A stretch of DNA of 64,000 bases from Antilocapra americana (lineage: Eukaryota; Chordata; Mammalia; Artiodactyla; Antilocapridae): contig ML664174.1 in the NCBI GenBank assembly GCA_007570785.1, forward strand, positions 2,487,504 through 2,551,503, given 5' to 3'. Under the pieces are notes generated by a model, which worked only from the letters and a program-made list of their open reading frames with translations, ran no database searches and was not told the origin of the DNA. Below are positions 1 to 11,224 of the stretch, in pieces (within the stretch, counting starts at the first letter, position 1; every line of letters starts with the position of its first letter). Position numbers and translations under genes: made by a program.

Positions 1-95
1 GCTGTGTGTTCCCAGCACATCACTTAACCATGCTGGACCTTACTTGCCTCATCTATATCACAGGATATTGGATGAAATTAAATAGACTCTGGTCT

Positions 96-316
96 GTGCA
101 TGCTAAGTCGCTTCAAGGTCATGTCTCACCTTGTGACCCCATAGACTGTAGCCTGCTAGGCTCCTCTGTCCATGGGATTCTCCAGGCAAGCATACTGAAG
201 TGGGTTGCTATGCCCTCCTCCAGTGGATCTTCCTGACCCAGGGGTTGAACTCGTGCCTCCTAAGTCTCTTGCATCAGCAGGCAGGTTCTTTACCACTAGC
301 ACCACCTTGGAAGCCC
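96..316 (-). mobile_element. Bov-tA SINE, antisense
   Basis: The sequence begins with the complement of the BovB-derived tail (TGCTAAGTCGCTTCA) and ends with the complement of the tRNA-like head (GGAAGCCC). It lies in the intron upstream of the zinc-finger exon. Confidence 0.9.
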
Positions 317-384
317 AGATAGACTCCTAATACCTTTTAACTTCAAAGTTATAATAATGATCACCCTTCCCATGTGCCCAGCTC

Positions 385-530
385 TGTTCTAAAGTGCTTT
401 GCACAGAGATTAACTCATCATAATGACTCAAGAGTAAAGTACAATCATGATTCTCATTTTCCCTCTGAAGAAACCTGAAGCGCAGAGAGGGCAAGTGACT
501 TTCCCAGGGTCTCACAGCTAGGAAATGATG
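385..530. repeat. MIR-like ancient SINE fragment
   Basis: It has the MIR core pattern: an AGTGCTTTGCA-type segment, then 'gcagagagggcaagtgactt' and 'cacagctagg'. It is diverged and lies in intron sequence. Confidence 0.7.
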
Positions 531-755
531 GTGCTCTCACTCAGTTCAACTTCTGTGGTCTTTCTTTACCTGGGCTCATGCTGTTATAGCACTGTTGGTT
601 CTGTCCAGTGGGGTGAGGGGTGTTGGGAGCTGGAGACATGTTTTCAAGGAAACCTAGCTCTGGGGTGGATGGATGAGCCACTGCCTGGGACACTAATGGC
701 AGTGGCTGCAGGTGTTGCTGACATTTTTGTTTTCCTCTCTTCTTTTCCTCTCTAG

Positions 756-893
756 TCTGCGGCAAGCGCTACAAGAACCGGCCAGGACTCAGCTACCACT
801 ATGCTCACACTCACCTGGCCAGCGAGGAGGGGGATGAGGCCCAAGACCAGGAGACCCGGTCCCCACCCAACCACAGAAACGAGAACCACAGAC
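756..893 (+). CDS. DPF3: DPF3 internal exon encoding the C2H2 zinc finger
   Basis: This is an internal coding exon of DPF3, a BAF (SWI/SNF) complex subunit that binds modified histones in the nucleus. A pyrimidine-rich tract ending in TAG at 753-755 is the acceptor and GTGAGT at 894-899 is the donor. The first two bases finish a codon begun in the previous exon. The frame then runs from 758 for 45 codons plus one base, so both junctions are phase 1. The peptide starts [19 protein letters not shown], which carries the second zinc-binding Cys and the His ligands of the single Krüppel-like finger; the first Cys would be in the upstream exon, outside the window. After the finger comes an acidic linker ([12 protein letters not shown]) and a Pro/Asn/His-rich stretch leading to the PHD region. 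I recognise the family from this sequence. The paralogues DPF1 and DPF2 have similar fingers, but the two downstream exons fix it as DPF3. Confidence 0.95.
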
Positions 894-1999
894 GTGAGTT
901 CCCAGGTGTTGGGTTGGGTGAGCGGTAAGGTGGATGGGCAGGGCTACGAGCTTTCCTTTCTGTTCACCTGTGAGATCATCTGCTGGCACTTATGGATTGG
1001 TCTCAATGACCTGTGATGAGTTGGCTCTTTCAGCCTCCCAGATACCCCTGTAGGTCAGCAGAGCCCCAAGCTTAGAGTGGGCTGAGCGGGGGTGGCACAC
1101 CCAGCTCTGCTCCCAGAGGACAGAAGGTAAGTGTTAAGGCCAAGGGAAACCTTCTTACCTGGCCATCATCAAACGCCAGACCTGGCAGTTTTTTCCTCCA
1201 TCTGCAGAAGATCCATTCACAGCTGCTAATCTGAGTTGGGCAAAGCCCTGGGGCGTGTCAGTTCAGACAGACCTTCCAAAAATGTCTTTTTGGCTGCCAA
1301 GAAACATAGGATATTCTTGATCCATCATCTTGGCTCTTATAAGGGTCACAATTTCGGTAAAAAAATTACTACCCTAGAGCTTCCATGCTCTTCCCTTGAG
1401 CCCTCAATCAGCAAACATGACCTGGGTGTACTTGTCATTGGGGATGTTGAGCTCTGGAGAGCCAAAATGATCCTGAAATTTGTGTTTCCATTTCTATTCT
1501 TTCTTTCCTTCTTCAGCTTCCAGTTATGAATTAGAGAGTCACAAAGGGCTTAGCATTCACCACGTGACTTCCCTCTATGACATTCTTTATGGTTTCTGGA
1601 CCCACCCCAAACTCAGGATTGGATGGGATGATGGAATCTTTAGGGCTTGCTTCAAAATGTGGGTCATTCTAGGATCATGGGGTGAGGAATAATTGTGGAC
1701 ATGTCGTGTGTTTTTTATTTTGTTCAGAAGACTTTGTGGTAGGGGTTCCTATAGTGAACAAGTCAATGTAATACAAGGGACCGTTAAAAATTTTCAGATT
1801 CTAGAATATGAGGGTGACTCCTGTGCATGTCAGTCAATCAACTCAGTCAACTGATGTCAGTTGACTGCCTTCATCCAGTATTTGAGACAATGAACACACG
1901 TTGGCCAAAACCTTTCTTTGGATTAGTCTGGGTCTCCCCTAACCCCCAACCCACTTTCCCCTTGTAGCATTGCCTTTTGTCTTAGATTCCTCAGAGTCC

Positions 2000-2390
2000 C
2001 CAAACAAAGTACCAAAGACTGGCTGGCTTACCAGAGATTTGTTTCCTCACAGTTCTGGAGCTGGAAGTCCCACATCAAGGTGTCATCAGGGTGGGTCTCC
2101 TTGGAGGCCCCTCTCCTTGGTTTGCAGGCGCCCGCCCTCCTGCTGCCTCTCATATGGTCATCCCGTTCTGCACATGTACTGCTGAGGTCTCTGTGTGCGT
2201 CCAAATTTCCTCTTCTTATAAGGATACCAGTCAGATTGGATTAGGGCCCATCCTAACAGTCTCATTCTAACTTTTGCTTTTTCATCATCTCTTTAAAGGC
2301 CTTAGATTCAAATATAGTCATATTCTGGGGTGCTGGGGGTTAGGTCTTCAACACGTGAGTTTGGGGGGGACATGATTCAGACCATAGCAT
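2000..2390 (-). mobile_element. MLT1-type MaLR LTR fragment, antisense
   Basis: The order of elements matches the complement of an MLT1 LTR: 'ggctggctta', 'ctcacagttctggagctgga', 'cttcttataagga', 'attggattagggccc' and a terminal 'catgattcagaccatagca'. It is an old, non-coding copy with no internal retroviral region. A second copy lies at 9775-10320. Confidence 0.75.
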
Positions 2391-2857
2391 CTTCTTTAAT
2401 TCTCACTTTCTTTCAGAATTCAAGCCCTTCGTGAACCTCTCTTCTGGTGCGAACCAGACCCTTTATTTTCTCACCAACTGTTGTTATCTGGACAGAACCT
2501 GAAAGCAGGCAGGAGGTGCCCTCCTCCGCATGTCAGCTTCTGAGTAGCCACGACGCTGAGGTCTCTGCCTGCTCCCTGGGGAGAGGTTCCCTTGGTCCTG
2601 TCACCCTTATCTTCCAGAAGGGAACATGTATTGACCTGTACCAATCAGTTTGGGTTTTGCATTCTGCCATCTGTCCTGTCCTCCTGTGTCTGATCTAAGT
2701 GGCCAAGGCATAGCTATTGTCTCCTGCCTTGAGGAGGCCATGAGTGCGCTCCTTTGATTTGGGTTGCTATCTGGAAGGCACTGATTCATAAAGTTTGCTC
2801 TCTCTAAACTATTTATCAGCTTGGAGTTATTTCCCACTCCCCCCAGTGCTGGCTTGT

Positions 2858-3111
2858 GGGCTTCCCTGGTGGCTCAGTGGTAAAGAATCCACCTGCCAAG
2901 CAGGAAACATGAGTTTAATCCCTGGGTTGGGAAGACCCCCTGGAGAAGGAAATGACAACCCAATCCAGTATTCTTGCCTGGAAAATCCCACGGGCAGAGG
3001 AGCCTGACAGGCTACAGTCCCTGGGGTCACAAAGAGCTGGACACGACTTGGTGACTAAACAACAGCAACGACTGATGCTGAGAGTCAGACATGACTGAGT
3101 GACTGACACTT
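2858..3111 (+). mobile_element. Bov-tA SINE, sense
   Basis: It starts GGGCTTCCCTGGTGGCTCAG and continues through the 'agaccccctggagaagga' segment to the BovB-derived tail, where the AGTCAGACATGACTGAGTGA motif is partly duplicated. A second Bov-tA in the opposite orientation follows directly. Confidence 0.93.
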
Positions 3112-3122
3112 TATCTCCTTTA

Positions 3123-3330
3123 GGTAGTGGTGGTTTAGTTGCTAAGTTGTGTCTGACTCTTTGTGATCCCATGGCCTGTAGTCTTCCAGGCTTCTCTGTT
3201 CATGGGATTTCCCAGGCAAGAATCCTGGAGTGGGTTGCCATTTCCTTCTCTAGGGGATCTCTCTGATCCAGGGATGCAACCCAGGTCTCCTGCATTGCAG
3301 GCAGATTCTTTACCGACTGAGCCACCTGGG
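3123..3330 (-). mobile_element. Bov-tA SINE, antisense, with 11-bp target duplication
   Basis: It is flanked by exact direct repeats TATCTCCTTTA at 3112-3122 and 3331-3341, which set its borders. With the sense copy at 2858 it forms an inverted tail-to-tail pair. Confidence 0.95.
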
Positions 3331-3341
3331 TATCTCCTTTA

Positions 3342-5042
3342 AATCTTTTCTCAAATGTCAGGCTGTTCTGTTCCTCATGCCACAGGGTTTGGTGTGCCTC
3401 TCTTTGGTCTGGATCTTTTTTGTGTGTGCTCCTTGTTACCTCCATACTGTGGGCCCCAAGTGGGCCCTGGGTTCTCCTCTTTAGCCATTCTTGTGGGCCC
3501 CACCCAGCTGCCTGTTCACTTCCAAGGTGGGCAGTGGCCCTGTTATTCTCTATCCACTGGGATCTCCTCACTTAGTCTTGTGGGTCTTTGTCCTTATGTC
3601 CTCCCCGTGAGGCTGGGCAACCTTGCTTAGGGAGGAAGCTGCATCTTTTCTCCTGGATGGAGACGCATCCCTGAGTATCCGGCCATGTGTTCTCTCTTGG
3701 GGGGTTTGCCAGTGAGTGCTCTTGTTCCAGCCCCGCTCCATCCCCCTCCTCTTATCCTGCTCGTAAGAAATTGGGTTTTTCATAAAGGATCATACAACTA
3801 CTAGAGGGGTTTAAACTGCATAGAAGAACAACAGCTGTTGCTGGACTCATCCAGGGCCTTCTCACACAAGGAAGGTTCTAGAACCCTCACAAGCACCATT
3901 TTGATGACATCTCCTCCCAAAGCCTCTGAGAAGTCTGTGATTAACTCTAATTTTACTAGCAGGGATGGAGGAGATGGGCTGTGGCAGAGATACCCTCAGT
4001 GTCCACAGAGCCCTCTCTCCCCTCTTCCCCAATTTCTCTGGACGAATCCAAGAGATAGCGGCTCTCTTCCCGGGCTCCCTGCACACAAGCACACCGCCTG
4101 TTTGCTGCTCCAAATGTGTGCTCTGTTCCCTCCCACATGTCCCTGGTGAGCAGCCCCCTCACCATTTTCTCATGTGCTCTAATTGCCAGCATCATTAATA
4201 CCCAGTCATTAGCTGCTCCCACTGTTTGGGGTTGGGGTAGGCTCCCATCCATCCTGCCCCTAAATGCTAAAGGGGCTGTGCGGGGAATCGAAGGTGACAG
4301 CTCGGCAGCATCCCGAGGTCTCAGCCTGTGATCCTTTCTTGGCAAGGCTTTTGGAGTGGGAGAGGGAGACAGGAGCGCTCCATCCGGGAGGCTCATCTCC
4401 AGTTCTGCCCCAGGAAAGGTTCTGGATGCCAGCGACGTGGGAATGCTGACTTTTCCCTCTTTGAGCAGAGCTGCAGAGGGACCCCAGCTGCTTGTGAGCA
4501 CAGGCCTGTGGGAAAAGCCGCCCTTACAGATGCTGGAGATGTCACGGGCATCTGCCTTTGCACCACCTGCAGCCACAGAGACCTTTGGACTTTGGTCCTC
4601 CTGCTGTCCCTTGTGTATCCCCCCAGCTGCGTCTCCAGCAAAGCGCATTGCTGCAGCAAAGTGCATTGCTCGTCCCTGCTCCTGCCATTGCTGAAAGGGC
4701 AGAGTGGAGTGCTGGAACCGGCTCTGACTGCCCCTGCCCCATGCTGCCAGTCCTCCTTCCTCCCGCCCCCTCCCAGCTCTGCTGCCTTTGTTCCTCTCCT
4801 AGGCTCGCATTTTCTCCTGAATACATGCTGCTTGCCTCCCTGGTACCTCTGTCCCCTTTGGTATGTGCCCTTCCCTCTCTGCCTCAACTCCAGGCATTGC
4901 AGGGCTGTGTGGAGCTTAGACACCCTTCCTTGGGAGACAGGACTTTTCTGATGGGGTCCTCCCTGCCTGAGCTGCCACCCTTCTCCTCCCTGTAGGAGGC
5001 TGGATTCTTCTTACATCTTCTATTAATATTTCTCTGACCACT
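3342..5042. other. Unique GC-rich intron sequence
   Basis: I see no recognisable young repeat. It contains many overlapping chance open frames, the longest about 236 and 207 codons, with no splice-site support, no family similarity that I recognise and no consistent codon bias. An 18-base near-perfect tandem duplication (CAGCAAAG[C/T]GCATTGCTG) lies at 4636-4670. Confidence 0.6.
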
Positions 5043-5050
5043 TTCATCTA

Positions 5051-5248
5051 CTTTCTTCTTCTTTTTTAAAAATATTTTATTTATTTATCTGGCTGTACCC
5101 AGTCTTAGTTTTGGCACATAGGATCTTCAGTCTTCATTGTGGCATGATCTTTAGTTGATGTGGGATCTAGTTCCCTGACCAGGAATCGAACTTGTGTCTC
5201 CTGCACTGGGAGCAAGGCATCTTAGCCACTAGACCACCACTAGACCCG
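5051..5248 (-). mobile_element. CHR-type tRNA-derived SINE, antisense
   Basis: A T-rich/ATTTATTT head (complement of the A-rich tail) is followed by 'ggctgtacccagtcttag' and a tRNA-like end with 'gaccaggaatcgaact'. It is flanked by a near-exact 14-base duplication TTCATCTA(C/A)TTTCT at 5043 and 5249. CHR elements are shared by cetartiodactyls. Confidence 0.8.
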
Positions 5249-5312
5249 TTCATCTAATTTCTACAAATGCCAATCACCACGTGTGCGCGTGTGCCTATAT
5301 GCGTACAGACAG

Positions 5313-5313
<1 letters not shown>

Positions 5314-5345
<32 letters not shown>
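5314..5345. repeat. (AC)n microsatellite
   Basis: About 16 uninterrupted AC units, preceded by a degenerate GTGTGCGCGTGTG patch. Confidence 0.97.
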
Positions 5346-5348
<3 letters not shown>

Positions 5349-5670
5349 TGTATTTAAGTGAATAGATGGAGGGAGGGTTTGGGCAGGTTAGGACTCTGAG
5401 AGCTGCCACTCAGAGGTGTCCTGTCGTGACTCCATCAATGCCACCTCGGTAAACAGGGTAGCAGCAAGAGCACTGGGTTACAATTCAAAATTTCTTTGAC
5501 ACAGGCTCACAATGTTAGAGCTCCATCTTATTTGCATAGTAGTGATCTATTACAGACAATGTTTTCAAGGTACCTTTCTTTGGGGGTGGTGTGGGTATGG
5601 GCATTTCTGAGGTCATGGACTTGTATGAAAAAACTGTGTGAATAAATTCAGTCTAGTATATTAATCAGTC

Positions 5671-5708
5671 CGTGCATCCATCTATCCATCCATCCACCCA
5701 TCCATCTG
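5671..5708. repeat. (ATCC)n imperfect microsatellite
   Basis: CATC/CATCC units repeat imperfectly across this stretch. Confidence 0.85.
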
Positions 5709-5970
5709 TTAGTTTAATGATCATGTATCAAATACTGTCTTGGTCCCCATCCTTGAAGAGCACATAGTCATGAGCAGGAATGTGTAATAGGGTTTGTATA
5801 CAGTCTGGTGAAGGAAGCCAAGGGCTCAAGAGGACTGCACACTTTCTACTCCAAGGGCAGCAGTGCTCTAAGTGCGACTTCAGCATCACCTGGGAACTTG
5901 CTGGGGATGCAGTTTTTTGGCTCCACCAGACCTTCAGAAACAGACTCTGAGGGTGCCAGTCAGCAATCTG

Positions 5971-6319
5971 TGTTTTTTTTAAAAATAATTTTATTTATTT
6001 ATTTAATTTATTTTTTGGCTGTGCTAGGTCTTTGTTGCTGCAGGCGGGCTTTCTCTTGTTGCGACGAGCAGGGGGTACTTGCTAGTTAGGGGCTGCAGGC
6101 TTCTCATTGCTGGTGGCTTCTCTTGCTGCAGAACACAGCCTCTAGGGTGTGTGGGCTCAGTAGTTGTAGCTCCCGGGCTCTGGAGCACTGGTTCAATAAT
6201 TGTGGCACATGTGGCCTTGGTTGCTCCACGGCGCATGAGATCTTCCTGGATCAGGGATCGAATCCCTGTCTCCTGCACTGGCAAGCAGATTCTTTACCAC
6301 TGAGCCACCAGTGAAGCCC
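5971..6319 (-). mobile_element. CHR-2-like SINE, antisense, nearly full length
   Basis: It starts with a T/ATTTATTT tract, then 'ttggctgtgctaggtctttg', 'gctcagtagttgtagctccc', 'tccacggcgcatgagatctt' and ends 'gagccaccagtgaagcccc'. Flanking duplications CAGCAATCTG (5961-5970) and CAGCAATTTG (6320-6329) support the borders. Confidence 0.88.
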
Positions 6320-6656
6320 CAGCAATTTGATTTTTAAAAAGTCCTGCAGGGCAATGAAAGCTTCAGAGTATTAGAACGTTTAAAAAGCATGAGGAGATTT
6401 TCAAAGGCTTCTCTGAGGAGGTTACCTTCAAGTTAGCCCTTGAAGAATGAGGAGAAATTGACTGGGTGGGAGAGAGCTTCCCAGGCACAGGGAACTGTGT
6501 GTACAAGGGCAGAGGTGTAAAACAGCATGTTGCATTCAGACAATTAGTAGTAGTTGGGTTTGACAGTGGTGAGATGGTGGAAATATGTGCAAGGGCCACA
6601 GCTTTAAGTATCTTCTCTGCCAGGCTGGATGGTTGTCATCCTACAGGAAAAGGAGA

Positions 6657-7217
6657 TTTTATTTTCTTGGGCTCCAAAATCACTGTGCATGGTGACTGCA
6701 GTCATGAAACTAAAAGATGCTTTCTTCTTGGAAGGAAATCTATAACAAACCTAGACATCATATTGAAAAGCAGAGACATCACTTTGCCAGCAAAGGTCTG
6801 TATCGTCAAATCTATGGTTTTTCCAGTAGTCATGTATGGATGTGAGAGTTGGACCATAAAGAAAGCTGAATGCTGAAGAATTGATGCTTTTGAATTGTGG
6901 TGCTGGAGAAGACTCTTGAGAGTCCCTTGGACTGCAAGGAGATCCAACCCTGAATATTAATTGGAAGGACTGATGCTGAAGCTCCAATACTTAGGCCACT
7001 TGATGTGAAGAGCTGACTCATTGGAAAAGGCTCTGATGCTGGGAAGGATTGAAGGCAAAAGGAGAAGGGTGTGGCAGAGGATGAGGTGGTTAGATAGCGT
7101 TACAGACTCAATGGACATGAATTTGAGCAAACTTCAGGAGACAGTGGAGGACAGAGGAGCCTGGCCTGCTGCAGTCCAAGAGGTTAGACATGACTTAAGG
7201 ACTGAATAACAACAAAC
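6657..7217 (+). mobile_element. BovB (RTE-type) LINE, 5'-truncated 3' end, sense
   Basis: It encodes a decayed piece of the ORF2 C-terminal region (motifs VMYGCESWT, RCFLLGRKS and DSVTDSMDMN in different frames) and ends in the typical 'gactgaataacaacaaac'. It is flanked by the 9-base duplication AAAAGGAGA at 6648-6656 and 7218-7226. Frameshifts and stops make it non-functional. Confidence 0.93.
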
Positions 7218-7290
7218 AAAAGGAGAACCATGACTAGAAGTAAGAATAAATGATTTATAAAGAAATATATGTGGCATATTATTAATTGTT

Positions 7291-7523
7291 GGGCTTCCCT
7301 GGTGGCTCAGCTGGTAAAGAACCTGCCTGCCGATGTAGGAGACACACGAGATGGGGGTTCCATCCCTGGGTCGGAAAGATCTCCTGGAGAAGGAAATGAC
7401 CACCCACTCCAGCAGTTTTGCCTAGAAAATTTCATGGACAGAGGAGCCTGGCAGGTTACAGTCCATGGGGTTGCAAAGAGTTGGACACAACTAAGTATGC
7501 ATGCGCATGTGCACGCGCGCACG

Positions 7524-7577
<54 letters not shown>
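7291..7577 (+). mobile_element. Bov-tA SINE, sense, with microsatellite tail
   Basis: It starts GGGCTTCCCTGGTGGCTCAG and runs to 'ttggacacaactaag', then a GCATGCGC/GTGCACGCGC stretch and an (AC)n run. The duplication TTATTAAT occurs at 7279-7286 and 7578-7585, so the AC tract lies within the inserted unit as its expanded tail. Confidence 0.92.
7526..7576. repeat. (AC)n microsatellite in SINE tail
   Basis: About 25 perfect AC units at the 3' end of a Bov-tA copy. Probably polymorphic. Confidence 0.97.
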
Positions 7578-7578
<1 letters not shown>

Positions 7579-7585
7579 TATTAAT

Positions 7586-9124
7586 GGTAGTATAGCATCT
7601 CTTTCTTACTTAATAGCATAAATGATTGTAAAAAGTTCTCTACAACATGCTTGGAGCTTCTATGAAGGAAAGGTGTTTTAAAGTATGGATCTATAAGGTT
7701 TATTCCAAGCCTGTGTCTCAGGTTCTTGGCATGGAAGTCGGATTGCCCTCAGTCCCCAGAGGGCTCAGTCTTCTGTTTAATAGTGGTGGCCTGGCATATA
7801 GCTAGGCTCTCAATATCTGTCAAGAGAAGAAAAGTCCCCACCCCAGTGTGCCTGTGGAGGGCATGCTGTGCTCTGCAGAACTGAAAGAGGGGAGCCGAGT
7901 TGATTAAGGGTAATGTCGGCTGATTAGATAATCTGAAAATTAGTCTGATAATGTGAAGACTATCTAAAAGAAGCATATGATGTCATTGCCACACTGATGG
8001 GGAAGATGGAACAGATGTTAGTCTTCTGACATCTCTGTCCTCTAGCATATGGCCCAGGGGCAGTGGACACAGCTTCAAGAGAGAGAGACTGAAAGTTATG
8101 TTTTGCATGAGCTTAAGAAGTCTGGGTCACTCTGAAAGGTGCCTGAGAAGCTTTATAACCCACACAACCCACCCTACCACTTACCCAACCTTGACGCAGG
8201 AAGTTCAGGCTTTGATCCAGGGCTCTGTCTGAAAAAGTGAGCTGCTTCTCACTCCCTAAAGAGCAGATTTGGAACACGGGTGTCCCTTAGGTGAATTATT
8301 TCACTGAACAATTTATAGATGCCAAAGAAAAGAAGATCTGAAGGATTGCTCTGGTCTTGAAGGTATACTTGGAGTCAGCTCATTCAAACCTGTGGATCAT
8401 TGGAATTGGCCCAGCCTATGTGTGAATCATGACCTGGCTACCATGTCATCTTCTGTGTGTGTGGATGGGGGTCAGTTACTTACTCTTCTCTGATCCGTTG
8501 TTGCCTCATCCATGAAACAGAGGGAACCATCTTCCTGCCCCTGTGGGGATGTTGTGAGTCTCCGGGCAGTGCGGGTGTCTGGCACCTGGCCCTCTTGCCA
8601 AGAGTGCCTACATCCCACCTCCATGCCCTTCGGGCCAGCAGAACTTGTCCAGACCACAGACGGATGATCTGAGTCAGGGTCTGTCTGTGGCCATGAGATG
8701 CTGAGAAACTGACTGCCTATGGGGGTCTCACCGGCCTCAGGAGAGACAAGAGCCTGACCCGGTCCTGGCACAGCCTTTGCTAACTCTTAGATGTGGGACA
8801 CCAAGCCTTCCACATAAGCTACACATGAGTGTTTCCTGAGCACTTACTGGGCACATGCCCTCATGGGGCCAAGTGTAACTGGGGCTCCCAAAAGACAGAA
8901 CATGTAGTCTTGGCCCCAGGAATGAGATGGATATGAGACACCAGGTAGGAGGAAGCTGTGGGGTGGAATCTAGCTGGTATCTGGTCCTGAATTTCCCATC
9001 CTGTTTCCCCAGCAACTTGCCTTTCTGTGAGCCTCTTGTTTCTCTCACATTTGTGGCCTAATTACCTAGAATGTGCAGGATTGAAGAGTTCCACGTCCTG
9101 ATCAGTGACAAGGACGATAATACT
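7586..9124. other. Unique intron sequence
   Basis: No coding segment or young transposon is recognised in this stretch. Confidence 0.55.
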
Positions 9125-9300
9125 TGCTGACATTCCTTGAATGTGTCAGACACTGTGCTAGGCATGCCATGTTTATCTCATTCATTCTTCACAGTAACCT
9201 TATAAGGTAGGTGCTGTGTGCCCTAGAGGACACCAAGGCACCCAGAGACCGAGGGATGTGCCCTTGGACACGGAGCATGAATGTGAATTCTCCAGTCATG
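9125..9300. repeat. MIR-like fragment
   Basis: 'cactgtgctaggcatgcc' and 'tcacagtaaccttataaggtagg' are typical of a diverged MIR core. Confidence 0.75.
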
Positions 9301-9409
9301 TGTTGCTTCTTGGGAAAGCTTACTTATTTATTACTGTGATCTATTTTTCCTGCCTTTTCAGAAATAAAATGGTTTTACAGAGGAAAAGAAAGTGAGAAAG
9401 ACATGGTGG

Positions 9410-9585
9410 AATACCTAATGGTGCCAGGTACTTTATACGCATCATCTCATGTGATGTCTGCAAGTCCACGAGGCACACGCTTCCCTCTGATTTTATGGAT
9501 GAGGAAATGGAGGCTCAGAAAGGTTTACGAACTTGTCCCAGGTCACACAGCAAGATGAGAAGCTGAGATGTGAATGTGCTTAATT
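9410..9585. repeat. MIR-like fragment
   Basis: 'tggatgaggaaatggaggct', 'ggtttacgaacttg' and 'caggtcacacagcaag' form the MIR core and right half. It lies about 110 bases from the preceding copy. Confidence 0.8.
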
Positions 9586-9774
9586 TGGACACCATTCAAT
9601 TATGTCAGGACACTGGAACCCCAAGTGATGGATCCTCGTCTTAATCTGGGATGTTTGTCGTGGTCCTACTGATGACCCTTAATTTTCCCCTGTAGGTCAA
9701 TTTTCAAGTGCATCATATTGCATAGTGACTTTTCAAAAGAAATGAGTATATTAATGGGCAGTATCGAAGCCGGC

Positions 9775-10320
9775 CTGGGCTGTATAACAAAATACTATAG
9801 ACTGGGTAGCTTAAACAATAGGAATTTATTTCTCACAGTTCTAAAAGTGTCTTTTAGATGGATCAGTGTCTTGTGGGGACTCTCTCCTTGGGTTGGAGAT
9901 GGCTATCTCTTTGCTATATCCTCACATGGCCTTTTCTTGCTACATGTTGCTGCAGGGCCAGGAGAGCTAAGTCCCTTCAGTCATGTCTGACTCTCTCTGA
10001 CTCTGTGGACTATAGCCCAGGCTCCTCTGTCCATGGGATTCTCCAGGCAAGAATACTGGAGTGGGTTACCATGCCCTCCTCCAGGGATCTTCCTGACCCA
10101 GGGATCAAACCTGAGTCTCTCATATCTCCTGCCTTTGGCAGGTGGGTTCTTTACCACGGGCACCACCTGGGAAGTTGGTAGAGAGAAGCAAACTCTCTGG
10201 TGTCTCTTCTTATAAGGACACTAATCCCCACCATGAGGGCCTCATCTCTCAATGCCATCATACTAAGGGTGAAGACTTTAACATGTGCATTTTAGGGGAG
10301 AAACAATTCAGGCCACAGCA
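9775..10320 (-). mobile_element. MLT1-type MaLR LTR, antisense, split by a SINE
   Basis: The left part (9775-9963) has 'aaaatactatagactgggta' and 'atttctcacagttct'. The right part (10174-10320) has 'cttcttataaggacactaat' and 'aattcaggccacagca'. A Bov-tA occupies the middle. This is a solo-LTR-like relic with no coding capacity. Confidence 0.8.
9964..10173 (-). mobile_element. Bov-tA SINE, antisense, nested in MLT1
   Basis: It starts at the tail complement 'gctaagtcccttcagtcatg' and ends at the head complement 'caccacctgggaag'. Its position inside the MLT1 relic shows that it inserted later. Confidence 0.92.
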
Positions 10321-10419
10321 GGCGTATGTAATCTTCAAAACAAACTTCAGCCATTTATGATGTTATGTGGAACCTCCTTTACAAATTCTGCTTGAGACTT
10401 GTAAATGAATGTTGCTCTG

Positions 10420-10860
10420 AAAAAAAAAAAAATCACACATCTCTCAGTTCAACCATTTTCCTACATCTTTCTCTCTCATTCTATGTCTCAGTCTTTCAAA
10501 GTTCTTTTTACCTCTTTCTGGCCTTGTTCTTTGAAAAATAATGCTGTACCAAAAGTGAAAACCCTAGGACTCATCCTTGGCTCTGTTTTCCTTCCCCACC
10601 CATATTGGCTCCCCTTCCAAAATATACCACAAATCATTCTCCCTTTCTCCATCTCCAACACCACCAGCTTCAGCTCCTGCTTTGATCATTGCAACTTCTT
10701 TATTAATCTCTCTGCCTTTATTCGTACCTCTCATAGTCTCTTCTCCACCGAGTAGCCAAAGTGGTCACTTAAAAGTATAAGGTAGATTATGCCATGCCAT
10801 GCTCTCAAAACTTTCATCATACTTGAATACAATCCAAACTCTTCACCTTGAGGGCCCACA
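10420..10860. repeat. L2-like LINE fragment
   Basis: It has pyrimidine-rich text with 'aagtggtcacttaaaagtat', 'tcaaaactttcatcatactt' and 'aatccaaactcttcacct', typical of antisense L2 3' regions. Family assignment is from pattern only. Confidence 0.55.
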
Positions 10861-11224
10861 TTTTTGCTTCTCCAAGGGTGGTCAGCAGTTTCAGCATCGC
10901 CTGGGACTCAGGTGACCAACTTGTCCAGGTTGGCCGAGGACATTCCTAGTTTTAGACTGAAAGTTCTGTGCCCTGTAAACACCTCAGTGGCAGGCACACC
11001 TGGATGGTTGGCTACCCTGTTGGGGAGCTTATAAGAAATGTGGATTCTCAGGCCCTTCCTGGGCCTACAAATCCTAATCTGAATTGTAATGCAATCCCCA
11101 AGTGATTTGTTTGCACCACACTCAAATTTGAGAAGTGCTGGCCTCCAGGGACTGCCAACCACTCTGACTCGACTTCCCTCGGGTGTGTGGTTATATGTGC
11201 CTGTGGCAAGGTAGTATCAGGTGG

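Noticed and set aside
4328..4951. Long + strand open frame of 207 codons, overlapping a 236-codon frame on the - strand (3956-4666)
   Set aside because: It lies in GC-rich intron DNA with few chance stops. There is no recognisable domain, no splice support, and open frames occur on several strands at once.
6466..6876. + strand frame of 136 codons with reverse-transcriptase-like C-terminus
   Set aside because: The second half is the decayed BovB 3' fragment at 6657-7217 and the first half is unrelated intron sequence, so it is not a gene.
7307..7576. Frames with long Val-Cys or Thr-His repeats
   Set aside because: These are translations of the (AC)n microsatellite in a SINE tail.
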